From positions 1-64,000 of the forward strand of contig NZ_JAAUOE010000017.1 of assembly GCF_017114915.1 (NCBI RefSeq): a stretch of 64,000 nt of DNA. Reading direction: 5' to 3'. This document shows positions 38,347-47,630 of the stretch, in pieces. The position numbers were made by a program, and so were the translations under genes. Position 1 is the stretch's first letter. The number at the start of each line of letters is the position of its first letter. This DNA comes from Pseudomonas frederiksbergensis. GTDB taxonomy: Bacteria > Pseudomonadota > Gammaproteobacteria > Pseudomonadales > Pseudomonadaceae. The notes beneath the pieces are model-generated. The model was not told where the DNA came from. It did no database searches and worked only from the letters and a program-made list of their open reading frames with translations.

Positions 38347-40272
38347 ATGGTGCAGTTGTGTTCTATCGAGCAGGCGGTCGATGACGTCCTGGCGCGGTTG
38401 CCGGCGCATATCCACATGGGCTTGCCGCTGGGGCTGGGCAAACCCAACCACTTCGTCAACGCGCTGTATCAACGGATCGCGCAACTGCCCGAGCGGCAGC
38501 TGACGGTCTATACCGCCCTGTGCCTTGGCCGCCCGCCCTTGGGCGATGGCTTGCAAAAGCGCTTTCTCGAACCCTTCATCGAGCGGGTGTTCGGCGATTA
38601 CCCGGAACTGGATTTCCTTGCCGACCTGCTTCGCGACAGCCTGCCGGCCAACATTCACGTCCATCAATTCTTCCTGCAGCCAGGCAGCCTGCTTAACAGC
38701 GCATCGGCCCAGCAGGATTACGTCAGCAGCAATTACAGCCACGCCGCGCGAGACATCAATACCGCCGGTTTGAACCTGGTGGCGCAACTGGTCGCCAGCC
38801 ATGCCGAGCATCCCGATCACTTGAGCCTGAGCTGCAACCCGGACATCACCCTCGACCTGTTGCCGATGATCGCCAAACGCCGGGCGGCGGGGGAGACGAT
38901 TCTGATGGTGGGCCAGGTGCACAACGATTTGCCGTACATGCCTGGCGATGCGGAAGTCGGCATCGAAACCTTCGACCTGCTGATCGATGCGAAGGACAAC
39001 ACCACGTTGTTCTCCACGCCGAACATGCCGGTGGGTTGCCAGGATCATTTCATCGGGCTGCACGCCAGCACGCTGGTGCGCGATGGCGGCACTTTGCAGA
39101 TTGGCATTGGTTCCATGGGTGATGCCCTGACGGCGGCGTTGCTGGCGCGGCAGGCGGGCAATGACGGGTATAAGGCGTTGCTGGCGGACCTGAATCTGAG
39201 CCAATGGTCGCCGTTGATCGAGCGCGAAGGGGGCATCGAACCGTTCGCCAAGGGCCTTTATGGTTGCAGTGAAATGTTCGTCAACGGTTTGCTGGTGCTG
39301 GCCGACGCCGGGATCGTGCGGCGCAAGGTCTACCCGGACGTGCCGACCCAGCAGCAGGCCAACGCCGGCACGCTGGACGAGGCGGCGCAAACCGACGGCA
39401 TCTCGGTGCATGGCGGGTTTTTCCTCGGGCCGCGCAGTTTCTACGAGCGCTTGCGCGAGTTGCCGCCGAGTAAGCGGCTTGAATTCAACATGACCCGCAT
39501 CAGCTACATCAACGAGCTCTACGGGCAGGAAGAACTCAAACGCTTGCAGCGCCTTGATGCCCGTTTCATCAACACCGTATTCACCATGACGTTGCTCGGC
39601 GCCGGAGTGTCCGATCAGCTCGAAGACGGGCGGGTGTTGAGTGGCGTTGGCGGGCAATACAACTTCGTCGCTCAGGGTCATGCCCTGGAAGGCGCGCGTT
39701 CGATCCTGCTGCTGCGCAGTTGGCGTGAGTCGGGCGGTGAAGTCAGTTCGAACATCGTCTGGGAATACGGCCACTGCACAATCCCGCGGCACCTGCGCGA
39801 CATCGTCGTCACCGAGTACGGTATCGCCGATTTGCGAGGCAAGACCGACGCGGCGGTGATCGAGGCGTTGCTGAACATCAGCGACTCACGCTTCCAGCCG
39901 GGGCTGATCGAACAGGCGCAGAACGCTGGCAAATTATCGAAGCATTTCCGCCTCGATCCGCGATTCACCGACAACAGCCCACAGCGTTTGCAAGCCATTC
40001 AGGCCCGGCATTCGAATCTGTTAGCGGAGTATCCGTTGGGTTGCGATTTCACGGCCGAGGAACGGGACTTGTTGCGGGCGCTGAACTGGTTGAAGAGCAA
40101 GTTCAAGCTCGCGGAGATTCTGGAGTTGGGCAAGGCTGCCCTGGATGCGCCAGAGCCTTCGGAGTTTCCCGTGCATCTGGAGCGGATGCAGCTGACCAAT
40201 CCCGAGGGATTGAAAGAGGATTTGTTTCAGCGGTTGTTGCTCACCGGCCTAAAAGCCACCGCGCAAACCTGA
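38347..40272 (+). CDS. Acetyl-CoA hydrolase/transferase family protein
   Basis: A 641-residue enzyme of the acetyl-CoA hydrolase/CoA-transferase family. A GGGAGG site precedes the ATG. The C-terminal signature region has GVGGQYNFVAQGHALEGARS and VTEYGIADLRGKTD. It is longer than the approximately 500-residue succinyl-CoA:acetate CoA-transferase type, with extra sequence at both ends, so the acyl group and acceptor cannot be told. It lies between cytochrome c5 and xpt, apparently as a single-gene unit. Confidence 0.87.
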   Translation: MVQLCSIEQAVDDVLARLPAHIHMGLPLGLGKPNHFVNALYQRIAQLPERQLTVYTALCLGRPPLGDGLQKRFLEPFIERVFGDYPELDFLADLLRDSLPANIHVHQFFLQPGSLLNSASAQQDYVSSNYSHAARDINTAGLNLVAQLVASHAEHPDHLSLSCNPDITLDLLPMIAKRRAAGETILMVGQVHNDLPYMPGDAEVGIETFDLLIDAKDNTTLFSTPNMPVGCQDHFIGLHASTLVRDGGTLQIGIGSMGDALTAALLARQAGNDGYKALLADLNLSQWSPLIEREGGIEPFAKGLYGCSEMFVNGLLVLADAGIVRRKVYPDVPTQQQANAGTLDEAAQTDGISVHGGFFLGPRSFYERLRELPPSKRLEFNMTRISYINELYGQEELKRLQRLDARFINTVFTMTLLGAGVSDQLEDGRVLSGVGGQYNFVAQGHALEGARSILLLRSWRESGGEVSSNIVWEYGHCTIPRHLRDIVVTEYGIADLRGKTDAAVIEALLNISDSRFQPGLIEQAQNAGKLSKHFRLDPRFTDNSPQRLQAIQARHSNLLAEYPLGCDFTAEERDLLRALNWLKSKFKLAEILELGKAALDAPEPSEFPVHLERMQLTNPEGLKEDLFQRLLLTGLKATAQT

Positions 40273-40383
40273 TCGTTCCCACGCTCTGCGTGGGAATGCA
40301 GCCCGGGACGCTCTGCGTCCCATTCGAAAGCCGGAACGCGGAGCGTCCCTTGAAGCATTCCCACGCGGAGCGTGGGAACGATC
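40271..40383. repeat. GATCGTTCCCACGC palindromic repeat, copy 2
   Basis: GATCGTTCCCACGCTCTGCG at the left is fully answered by CGCGGAGCGTGGGAACGATC at the right. Internally GGGACGCTCTGCGTCC and GGAACGCGGAGCGTCCC also pair. It is the second copy of the element at 31543-31647 and here starts inside the stop codon of the upstream gene. Confidence 0.88.
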
Positions 40384-40395
40384 ATTGCGGGAGGG

Positions 40396-41019
<624 letters not shown>

Positions 41020-41025
41020 TCAATT

Positions 41026-43035
41026 CTAGCGCTTTAACATCGCGCGTATATCCGCCAATGCGCTGTTGCCGCGAACCGCTTTGACTTCGCTCGGGGTGTC
41101 GTCGTTGCCTTCCCAGGCCAGGTCGTCCGGCGGCAGTTCATCGAGGAAACGGCTGGGGGCGCAGTCGATGATCTCGCCGTATTGCTTACGCTTGGCGGCG
41201 AAAGTGAAGGCCAGGGTCTGACGCGCTCGGGTAATCCCGACGTAGGCCAGGCGGCGTTCCTCTTCGATGGTGTCGGCTTCGATGCTGGAGCGGTGCGGGA
41301 GAATTTCCTCTTCCATGCCCATGATGAACACGTAGGGAAATTCCAGACCCTTGGAGGCGTGCAAGGTCATCATCTGCACGCCTTCGGCGCCGTCTTCCTC
41401 TTCTTGCTGACGTTCCAGCATGTCCCGCAGGACGAGTTTGCCAATGGCGTCCTCGACGGTCATCTCACCGTCTTCGTCTTTTTCCAGCGTGTTTTTCAGC
41501 GCCTCGATCAGGAACCAGACGTTACCCATGCGGTAATCGGCGGCCTTGTCGCTGGAACTGTTGGTGCGCAGCCAGTTCTCGTAGTCGATGTCCATGACCA
41601 TGCTGCGCAGGGCGGAGATCGGGTCTTCGCCGGCGCACTGCTCGCGGACCTTGTCCATGAAACGCTTGAAGCGCGACAGTCGATCGGTGAAGCGGCTGTC
41701 CAGGTGCTCGCCCAGGCCGATTTCGTCGGTGGCGGCGTACATCGAGATTTTTCGCTCGGTGGCGTAGTTGCCCAGCTTCTCCAGCGTGGTCGAACCGATC
41801 TCCCGGCGTGGGACGTTGATCACTCGCAGGAAGGCGTTGTCGTCGTCCGGGTTTACGATCAGCCGGAAATAGGCCATCAGGTCTTTCACTTCCTGACGTC
41901 CGAAAAAGCTGTTGCCTCCGGACAGTCGGTAAGGCACCTGGTGATGCTGCAGTTTCAGCTCGATCAGCTTGGCCTGGTAGTTGCCGCGATACAGGATCGC
42001 GAAATCGCTGTAGGGCCGATCGGTGCGCAAGTGCAGGCTGAGGATTTCCACGGCCACGCGCTCAGCTTCGGCGTCCTCGTTGCGACAGCGGATCACGCGG
42101 ATCTCGTCGCCATGGCCCATCTCGCTCCACAGCTGCTTTTCGAATTCGTGCGGGTTGTTGGAGATCAGCACGTTGGCGCAGCGCAGGATGCGGCTGGTGG
42201 AGCGGTAGTTTTGCTCGAGCATCACCACTTTCAGGGACGGATAGTCGTCCTTGAGCAGCATCAGGTTTTCCGGGCGGGCGCCGCGCCAGGCGTAGATCGA
42301 CTGGTCGTCGTCGCCTACCACGGTGAACTGGTTGCGTTTGCCGATCAGCAGTTTCACCAGCAAATACTGGCTGGCGTTGGTGTCCTGGTATTCGTCCACC
42401 AGCAGGTAGCGGACCTTGTTCTGCCATTTTTCCAGGATGTCGTCGTGTTCCTGGAACAGTTTTACCGGCAGCAGGATCAGGTCGTCGAAGTCCACCGCGT
42501 TGAACGCCTTGAGCGTGCGCTGGTAGTGGGTGTAGACGATGGCGGCGGTCTGTTCCTTGGGGTTGCGCGCGTTTTCCAGGGCTTCGGGCGGCAGGATCAG
42601 GTCGTTTTTCCAGGCACCGATCATGTTCTTGATCTCGTCGACGCCGTCGTCGCCCGAGTATTCCTTCTGCATGATGTCGGTCATCAGGGCTTTGACGTCG
42701 GTCTCGTCGAAAATCGAGAAGCCCGGTTTGTAGCCCAGCCGCACGTGTTCCTTGCGGATGATGTTCAGGCCCAGGTTGTGGAAGGTACAGACCGTCAGGC
42801 CTCGGCCTTCACCGCCCTTGAGCAGGGTGCCGACCCGTTCCTTCATCTCCCGCGCAGCCTTGTTGGTAAAGGTCATGGCGACGATGTACTGGGCGCGGAT
42901 GCCGCAGCTCTGGATCAAATGCGCAATTTTACGAGTGATCACGCTGGTCTTGCCGGAGCCTGCGCCGGCGAGCACCAAAAGAGGGCCGCCGACGTAGCTC
43001 ACGGCTTCTTGCTGCCGGGGATTGAGTCGGGACAT
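41026..43035 (-). CDS. rep: ATP-dependent DNA helicase Rep
   Basis: Rep is a 3'-5' superfamily 1 helicase that helps replication forks pass protein blocks. The 669 residues fit. Motif I is LAGAGSGKTSVITRKI, motif II VDEYQDTN, motif III GDDDQSIYAWRGA, and motif VI VGITRARQTL near the C-terminus. The upstream gap is shared with a divergent EAL gene. Confidence 0.96.
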   Translation of the reverse strand: MSRLNPRQQEAVSYVGGPLLVLAGAGSGKTSVITRKIAHLIQSCGIRAQYIVAMTFTNKAAREMKERVGTLLKGGEGRGLTVCTFHNLGLNIIRKEHVRLGYKPGFSIFDETDVKALMTDIMQKEYSGDDGVDEIKNMIGAWKNDLILPPEALENARNPKEQTAAIVYTHYQRTLKAFNAVDFDDLILLPVKLFQEHDDILEKWQNKVRYLLVDEYQDTNASQYLLVKLLIGKRNQFTVVGDDDQSIYAWRGARPENLMLLKDDYPSLKVVMLEQNYRSTSRILRCANVLISNNPHEFEKQLWSEMGHGDEIRVIRCRNEDAEAERVAVEILSLHLRTDRPYSDFAILYRGNYQAKLIELKLQHHQVPYRLSGGNSFFGRQEVKDLMAYFRLIVNPDDDNAFLRVINVPRREIGSTTLEKLGNYATERKISMYAATDEIGLGEHLDSRFTDRLSRFKRFMDKVREQCAGEDPISALRSMVMDIDYENWLRTNSSSDKAADYRMGNVWFLIEALKNTLEKDEDGEMTVEDAIGKLVLRDMLERQQEEEDGAEGVQMMTLHASKGLEFPYVFIMGMEEEILPHRSSIEADTIEEERRLAYVGITRARQTLAFTFAAKRKQYGEIIDCAPSRFLDELPPDDLAWEGNDDTPSEVKAVRGNSALADIRAMLKR

Positions 43036-43229
43036 ACGAAATCAGGGAGTCGTTAGCGAAATGGGCCGGCATTTTAACAGGCTCAGCGAATTGTGCTGCT
43101 CTCTCCGACTTGTGACGCAACACGCTTTCTCTAATTGCCGGTTTTGATACTTTCACGCAGGATGCGCATTGAATTTGCGTCTACTGTTCGTAATCAGGAC
43201 ACAAAGTCGTGTTTGATAACCGGTGTCAT

Positions 43230-43258
43230 TTGGTCATTGGTTACCCGAGCGGCATAAT
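43230..43258 (+). promoter_or_regulatory. Candidate promoter of the EAL gene
   Basis: TTGGTC (43230-43235) and CATAAT (43253-43258) are 17 bp apart, 40 bp upstream of the TTG start. The -10 is good, but the -35 matches only half the consensus. Confidence 0.35.
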
Positions 43259-43297
43259 GCCCGCCGCCTACATCTTTGCAGAGTCTAGGGAGCTAGC

Positions 43298-44962
43298 TTG
43301 TCTACGCCTGTCGAACCCTTGCGTTTGCTGCTACTGGCCCAAGAGCCAGCGTGGGCAGCGTTGTTGCGCGAGTGTCTGGCTCCGTTGGGGAGTTCGGCCG
43401 TGCTGCTCAGCGCGCCGAGCTGGGAGTCGGTCAGCAACCTGTTCGATGACAACCGCAGCGCGGTGTTGTTGACGATTCCTGCTCTGCAGCCGGCGCCCGG
43501 CCGTTGCAATTTGCCGACGGTGTTGCTGCTTGAGCACGAGCCGCTGGCGCCGCCCGACGGTGTGAGCGACTGGCTGGTGCGCAATCTGCTGGATCCCGGC
43601 ATGTTGCGCCGCTGCCTGCGTCATGTGCGCGAGCGTGGCGTGCTGGAAAACACCTTGCAGCGCCTGGCCGAACAGGATCCGTTGACCGGCATTGCCAACC
43701 GTCAGGGTTTCCAGACCTTGCTGGCGGCGCGTCTGGCGAAAAGCGACGGTCGCGGCCTGGCCCTCGGTCACCTCGACCTCGACAACTTTCGCCACGCCAA
43801 CGACGCCCTCGGCCATCAGGCCGGCGACCGGTTGATTCTGCAGGTGGTCTCGCGGCTGAAAAGCCAGCTGGAGGCCGGTGATCAATTGGCGCGGCTGGGC
43901 AGCGATGAATTCGCCCTGCTGATTGACACCCGCCGCGCCCCTCAACGGGCCGAATGGATGGCCGAACGGATTACCGAAGCCCTGTCCGAACCCTACTGGA
44001 TCGACGGAGAAAGCCTGTTGATCGGTTCCAGCCTCGGCATCGCCCATGCTCGGGCCCAGGCCGGTGCCGACCCGTTGATGTGGCACGCGCACATCGCCAT
44101 GCAACAAGCCAAGAGCACTCAGGGCTGCACCTTTCACATCTTCAACGAACGGATCAATCGCAATGCCCGCAGCATCGCCGACCTCGAAAGCGAGCTGCGC
44201 CGGGCCTTGCGTCGCGATGAGCTGGAGTTGCATTACCAGCCACGCCTGAACCTTGAGGACGGCCAGATCGTCGGCCTCGAAGCCTTGGTGCGCTGGCGTC
44301 ATGGCGAGCGCGGCTTGCTGCCCCCCAGCGAATTCGTGCCGCTGGCCGAGCAAAGCGGCTTGATCGTGCCGCTGGGTTACTGGGTGATTTCCCGGGCCCT
44401 GCGGGACATGCAGGCGTTGCGCGAACGAGCTCTGCCGGCGTTGCACATGGCGATCAACCTGTCGTTCCGACAGTTTCAGGACAGCCAACTGCTGACAACC
44501 CTGAGCCGGCTGATTGCCGAGCGTGGCGTCGAGGCGCAGTGGCTGGAGTTCGAACTGACTGAAACCGCCGTGATGCGTCGCAGCGATCTGGTCAAGCAGA
44601 CCATGGACGCCCTCGGGCGCCTCGGCGTGCGCTTCTCGCTGGACGATTTCGGCACCGGGTTCTCTTCGTTCGTGCACCTCAACAGCCTGCCGATTGCGTT
44701 GTTGAAGGTCGACAAGAGCTTTGTCGGCGGCATGGAAGAGCGGGAAGAGAATCGCAAACTGGTGCACGCCATGATCAACCTGGCGCACAACCTCAACCTC
44801 GAAGTGGTTGCCGAAGGCGTGGAAACACCGGAGCAGCTGGATATGTTGCGCGGGTTTGGTTGCGATCAGGTGCAGGGGTATCTGATCAGCAAGCCGTTGC
44901 CGTTGGCGGAATTGGTTGAGTATTTGACCTTCGGTTCCAGCCAGCAGGTTGTGCTGGCTTAA
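43298..44962 (+). CDS. c-di-GMP phosphodiesterase with degenerate GGDEF and EAL domains (ProE-like)
   Basis: A 554-residue protein. An N-terminal receiver-like region (about 1-115) is followed by a GGDEF-type domain (about 130-280) whose active site reads LGSDEF instead of GGDEF, so cyclase activity is doubtful. The EAL domain (about 300-545) keeps its catalytic set: GLEALVRW, INLSFRQF, LTETAVM, LDDFGTGFSS, LKVDKSF and AEGVETPEQL. It probably degrades c-di-GMP. The position next to rep matches PA5295 (ProE) from memory. Translation starts at TTG 43298 after AGGGAG. Confidence 0.9.
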   Translation: MSTPVEPLRLLLLAQEPAWAALLRECLAPLGSSAVLLSAPSWESVSNLFDDNRSAVLLTIPALQPAPGRCNLPTVLLLEHEPLAPPDGVSDWLVRNLLDPGMLRRCLRHVRERGVLENTLQRLAEQDPLTGIANRQGFQTLLAARLAKSDGRGLALGHLDLDNFRHANDALGHQAGDRLILQVVSRLKSQLEAGDQLARLGSDEFALLIDTRRAPQRAEWMAERITEALSEPYWIDGESLLIGSSLGIAHARAQAGADPLMWHAHIAMQQAKSTQGCTFHIFNERINRNARSIADLESELRRALRRDELELHYQPRLNLEDGQIVGLEALVRWRHGERGLLPPSEFVPLAEQSGLIVPLGYWVISRALRDMQALRERALPALHMAINLSFRQFQDSQLLTTLSRLIAERGVEAQWLEFELTETAVMRRSDLVKQTMDALGRLGVRFSLDDFGTGFSSFVHLNSLPIALLKVDKSFVGGMEEREENRKLVHAMINLAHNLNLEVVAEGVETPEQLDMLRGFGCDQVQGYLISKPLPLAELVEYLTFGSSQQVVLA

Positions 44963-44978
44963 CGATGCACTGTAGGGG

Positions 44979-46373
44979 CTAGGCGATCTCGAAACGCTGC
45001 GCTGACGCCGGTTCACGCCGAATCATCTGCGTCATCTTCCACTCGAACGCCAGCGTCAGACTCACCGCGGCACACGCCAACCCCAACGCCAAGCCCCACC
45101 AAACCCCCGTCGGCCCCCAGTTCAAATGGAAGGCCATCCACCAGGCGGCCGGTGCGCCGATGAGCCAGTAGCAACCCAAACCCACCAGAAACGTGGTCTT
45201 GGCATCCTTGAGCCCGCGGATGCAGCCCATGGCAATGGTTTGCGTGCCGTCAAACAGCTCGAACCACGCCGCCACCGCCAGCAGGCTCACGGCCAGGTTG
45301 ATCACTTCGCGGAAGGCCGGGTCGTTGTGGTCCAGGAACAAACCGATCAACTGATTCGGCAGCAGCCAGAAGACCATCGCAAACCCCAGCATCGACGCGG
45401 CCCCGAAGGCGATCCCGACCCGTCCGGACAGCCGTGCATCGAGCAATTGCCCGGCGCCGTAATGCTGACCGATGCGCATGGTGATCGCATAGGAAAGCCC
45501 CGCCGGCACCATGAACGCCACAGAAACGATTTGCAGGGCGATCTGGTGCGCCGCCAGTTGCGTACTGCCCATGGTGCCCATGCACAGCGCGGCGAAGGCA
45601 AACAGGCCGACCTCCACCGCATAAGTGCCGCCAATCGGCAGGCCCAGGCGCCACAACTCCTTCAAGTACTGACGGTTGGGCCGCGACAGGCCCTGGCGTA
45701 ATGGATAAGCGTCATAGGCCGGGTGCCGACGAATGTGCAGCGCGAGCGCCAGCGCCATGAGGTTGGCGACGATTGCCGTGACCAGACCGATGCCCACCAG
45801 GCCCATTTTCGGCAGCCCGAACAGGCCGGTGATCAACGCATAGTTGAGCAGGAAGTTGGCCACGGTGCCGGCGAGGCTGATGACCATCACCGGCGTCGCC
45901 CGGCCGATGGCGCTGGTGAAGCCGCGCAGCGCCATGAAACTCAGGTAGCCGGGCAGGGCGAACGGCAGGATCAACAGAAACTGGCCGGCGGCCTGGACGT
46001 TGGTTTCGGTCTGGCCGAACAGCAGCAACACCGGCTTGAGGTTCCACAACAGCAGACCCGCCACCAGCGCCATCAACCAGGCCAGCCACAAACCGGCCTG
46101 GGTCAACCGCGCCGCGCCGATGATGTCGCCCGCGCCCTGACGGATTGCCACCAGGGTGCCGACCGCCGCGATCACGCCGATGCAGAAAATCGACACGAAC
46201 GAATACGTCGCCGCGCCCAGACCGCCACCGGCCAGCGCCTCGGGACTCAGGCGCGCCATCATCAACGTGTCGGTGAGGACCATCAACATGTGCGCCAGCT
46301 GCGAGGCAATCAACGGCCCCGCCAGCCGCAGGATGGCCCAGAGTTCACTACGCGCTGGATGCTGCATGGTCAT
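44979..46373 (-). CDS. MATE family multidrug efflux protein (NorM type)
   Basis: An inner-membrane cation-coupled exporter of about 464 residues with roughly 12 hydrophobic segments and two MatE halves. The GPLIASQLAHMLMVLTDTLMMA start is typical of the NorM group. The exact start is uncertain among GTG 46376, ATG 46373 and ATG 46367. It is divergent from a LysR regulator, which probably controls it. Its position next to the EAL gene and rep is as in P. aeruginosa. Confidence 0.92.
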   Translation of the reverse strand: MTMQHPARSELWAILRLAGPLIASQLAHMLMVLTDTLMMARLSPEALAGGGLGAATYSFVSIFCIGVIAAVGTLVAIRQGAGDIIGAARLTQAGLWLAWLMALVAGLLLWNLKPVLLLFGQTETNVQAAGQFLLILPFALPGYLSFMALRGFTSAIGRATPVMVISLAGTVANFLLNYALITGLFGLPKMGLVGIGLVTAIVANLMALALALHIRRHPAYDAYPLRQGLSRPNRQYLKELWRLGLPIGGTYAVEVGLFAFAALCMGTMGSTQLAAHQIALQIVSVAFMVPAGLSYAITMRIGQHYGAGQLLDARLSGRVGIAFGAASMLGFAMVFWLLPNQLIGLFLDHNDPAFREVINLAVSLLAVAAWFELFDGTQTIAMGCIRGLKDAKTTFLVGLGCYWLIGAPAAWWMAFHLNWGPTGVWWGLALGLACAAVSLTLAFEWKMTQMIRREPASAQRFEIA

Positions 46374-46524
46374 CACGCTCGATTGTCAGAGAGAACAGGA
46401 AGCGTCGATTCTCGGCGCTCTGCGGGGTTTGCACAAAGGGATAAAAAGGATGGGTTGCATGATTAAAACTCATGCCGAGGAGTTTCTGATAAGTTGAGGC
46501 AACCGCGCTATAGGAGCTTTCCGA

Positions 46525-47445
46525 ATGTCTCGTCGTCTTCCTCCCTTGTATGCCCTTCGAGCATTCGAAGCGGCGGCGCGGCATAGCTCGTTCACCCGCG
46601 CCGCCGAAGAGTTGTCGATCACGCAAAGTGCGATCAGTCGACACATTCGTACGCTCGAAGAGCATTTCGCCTGTCGGCTGTTTCATCGCAGCGGGCGCAA
46701 CCTGCAACTGACCGAATCGGCACGGCTGATCCTGCCGGGCATTCGCGAAGGTTTCACTGCCCTTGAGCGAGCCTGCAACACCTTGCGCGCCGAAGACGAC
46801 ATCCTGCGCATGAAAGCCCCCTCGACCCTGACCATGCGCTGGCTATTGGCGCGGCTCAGTCGTTTTCGACACCTGCGACCGGGGAACGAGGTGCAATTGA
46901 CCAGCGCCTGGATGGACGTCGATACGGTGGACTTCAACCACGAACCCTTCGACTGCGCCGTCATCCTCAGCAACGGGCATTTTCCACCGGACTGGGAGAC
47001 GACTTTGCTGTTCCCCGAAGAGCTGATTCCGGTGGGCGCGCCGAATCTTCTGAAGGACCAACCGTGGGACGTTGCGCGCCTGGCCAGCACCGAATTGCTG
47101 CACCCGACGCCGGACCGCCGTGACTGGCGCAACTGGCTGGAGCGCATGGGCCTGACCGATCAGGTCTCGCTCAAGGGCGGGCAAGTGTTCGATACCCTGG
47201 AACTGGGCATGATCGCTGCCGCCCGAGGCTACGGCGTGTCCATGGGCGATTTGCTGATGGTGGCGGAGGATGTTGCGCAGGGACGTCTGAGTTTGCCGTG
47301 GCCGACGGCCGTCGCCAGTGGTGAGAATTATTACCTGGTCTGGCCGAAAACCCGCCCGGGAGGTGAACGTTTGCGCCGGCTCAGCGATTTTCTGCAAGGC
47401 GAAGTCCGAGCCATGGAATTACCGGATGTCGAACGGCTGGGCTGA
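46525..47445 (+). CDS. LysR family regulator (GcvA-like)
   Basis: A 306-residue regulator with an N-terminal winged helix (about 8-65, FTRAAEELSITQSAISRHIRTLE) and a LysR substrate-binding domain (about 95-300). The LPPLYALRAFEAAARHSSF start is of the GcvA subgroup. It is divergent from the MATE gene, 151 bp away. The ligand is unknown. Confidence 0.9.
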   Translation: MSRRLPPLYALRAFEAAARHSSFTRAAEELSITQSAISRHIRTLEEHFACRLFHRSGRNLQLTESARLILPGIREGFTALERACNTLRAEDDILRMKAPSTLTMRWLLARLSRFRHLRPGNEVQLTSAWMDVDTVDFNHEPFDCAVILSNGHFPPDWETTLLFPEELIPVGAPNLLKDQPWDVARLASTELLHPTPDRRDWRNWLERMGLTDQVSLKGGQVFDTLELGMIAAARGYGVSMGDLLMVAEDVAQGRLSLPWPTAVASGENYYLVWPKTRPGGERLRRLSDFLQGEVRAMELPDVERLG

Positions 47446-47630
47446 ATCGATGGAGCCGCTGCAATGGCGGCCTTGAGCCATATCCCCGTTAATCACTCAA
47501 GTATTCGGCTTTGCCGCCGAAAATCTGCTGATGGAACCTTCGTACCAGGCTCCACGTTTTCCCCACTATCAGAAATTTTGCCGAGTGCGGCGGGATCGGG
47601 ATGATCCGGCCCACTGGGTCAGGAGCTGTC

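Noticed and set aside
41182..43056. 624-codon + strand frame
   Set aside because: Antisense to rep; codon shadow only.
43331..45016. 561-codon minus-strand frame
   Set aside because: Antisense to the EAL gene, whose catalytic motifs are intact.
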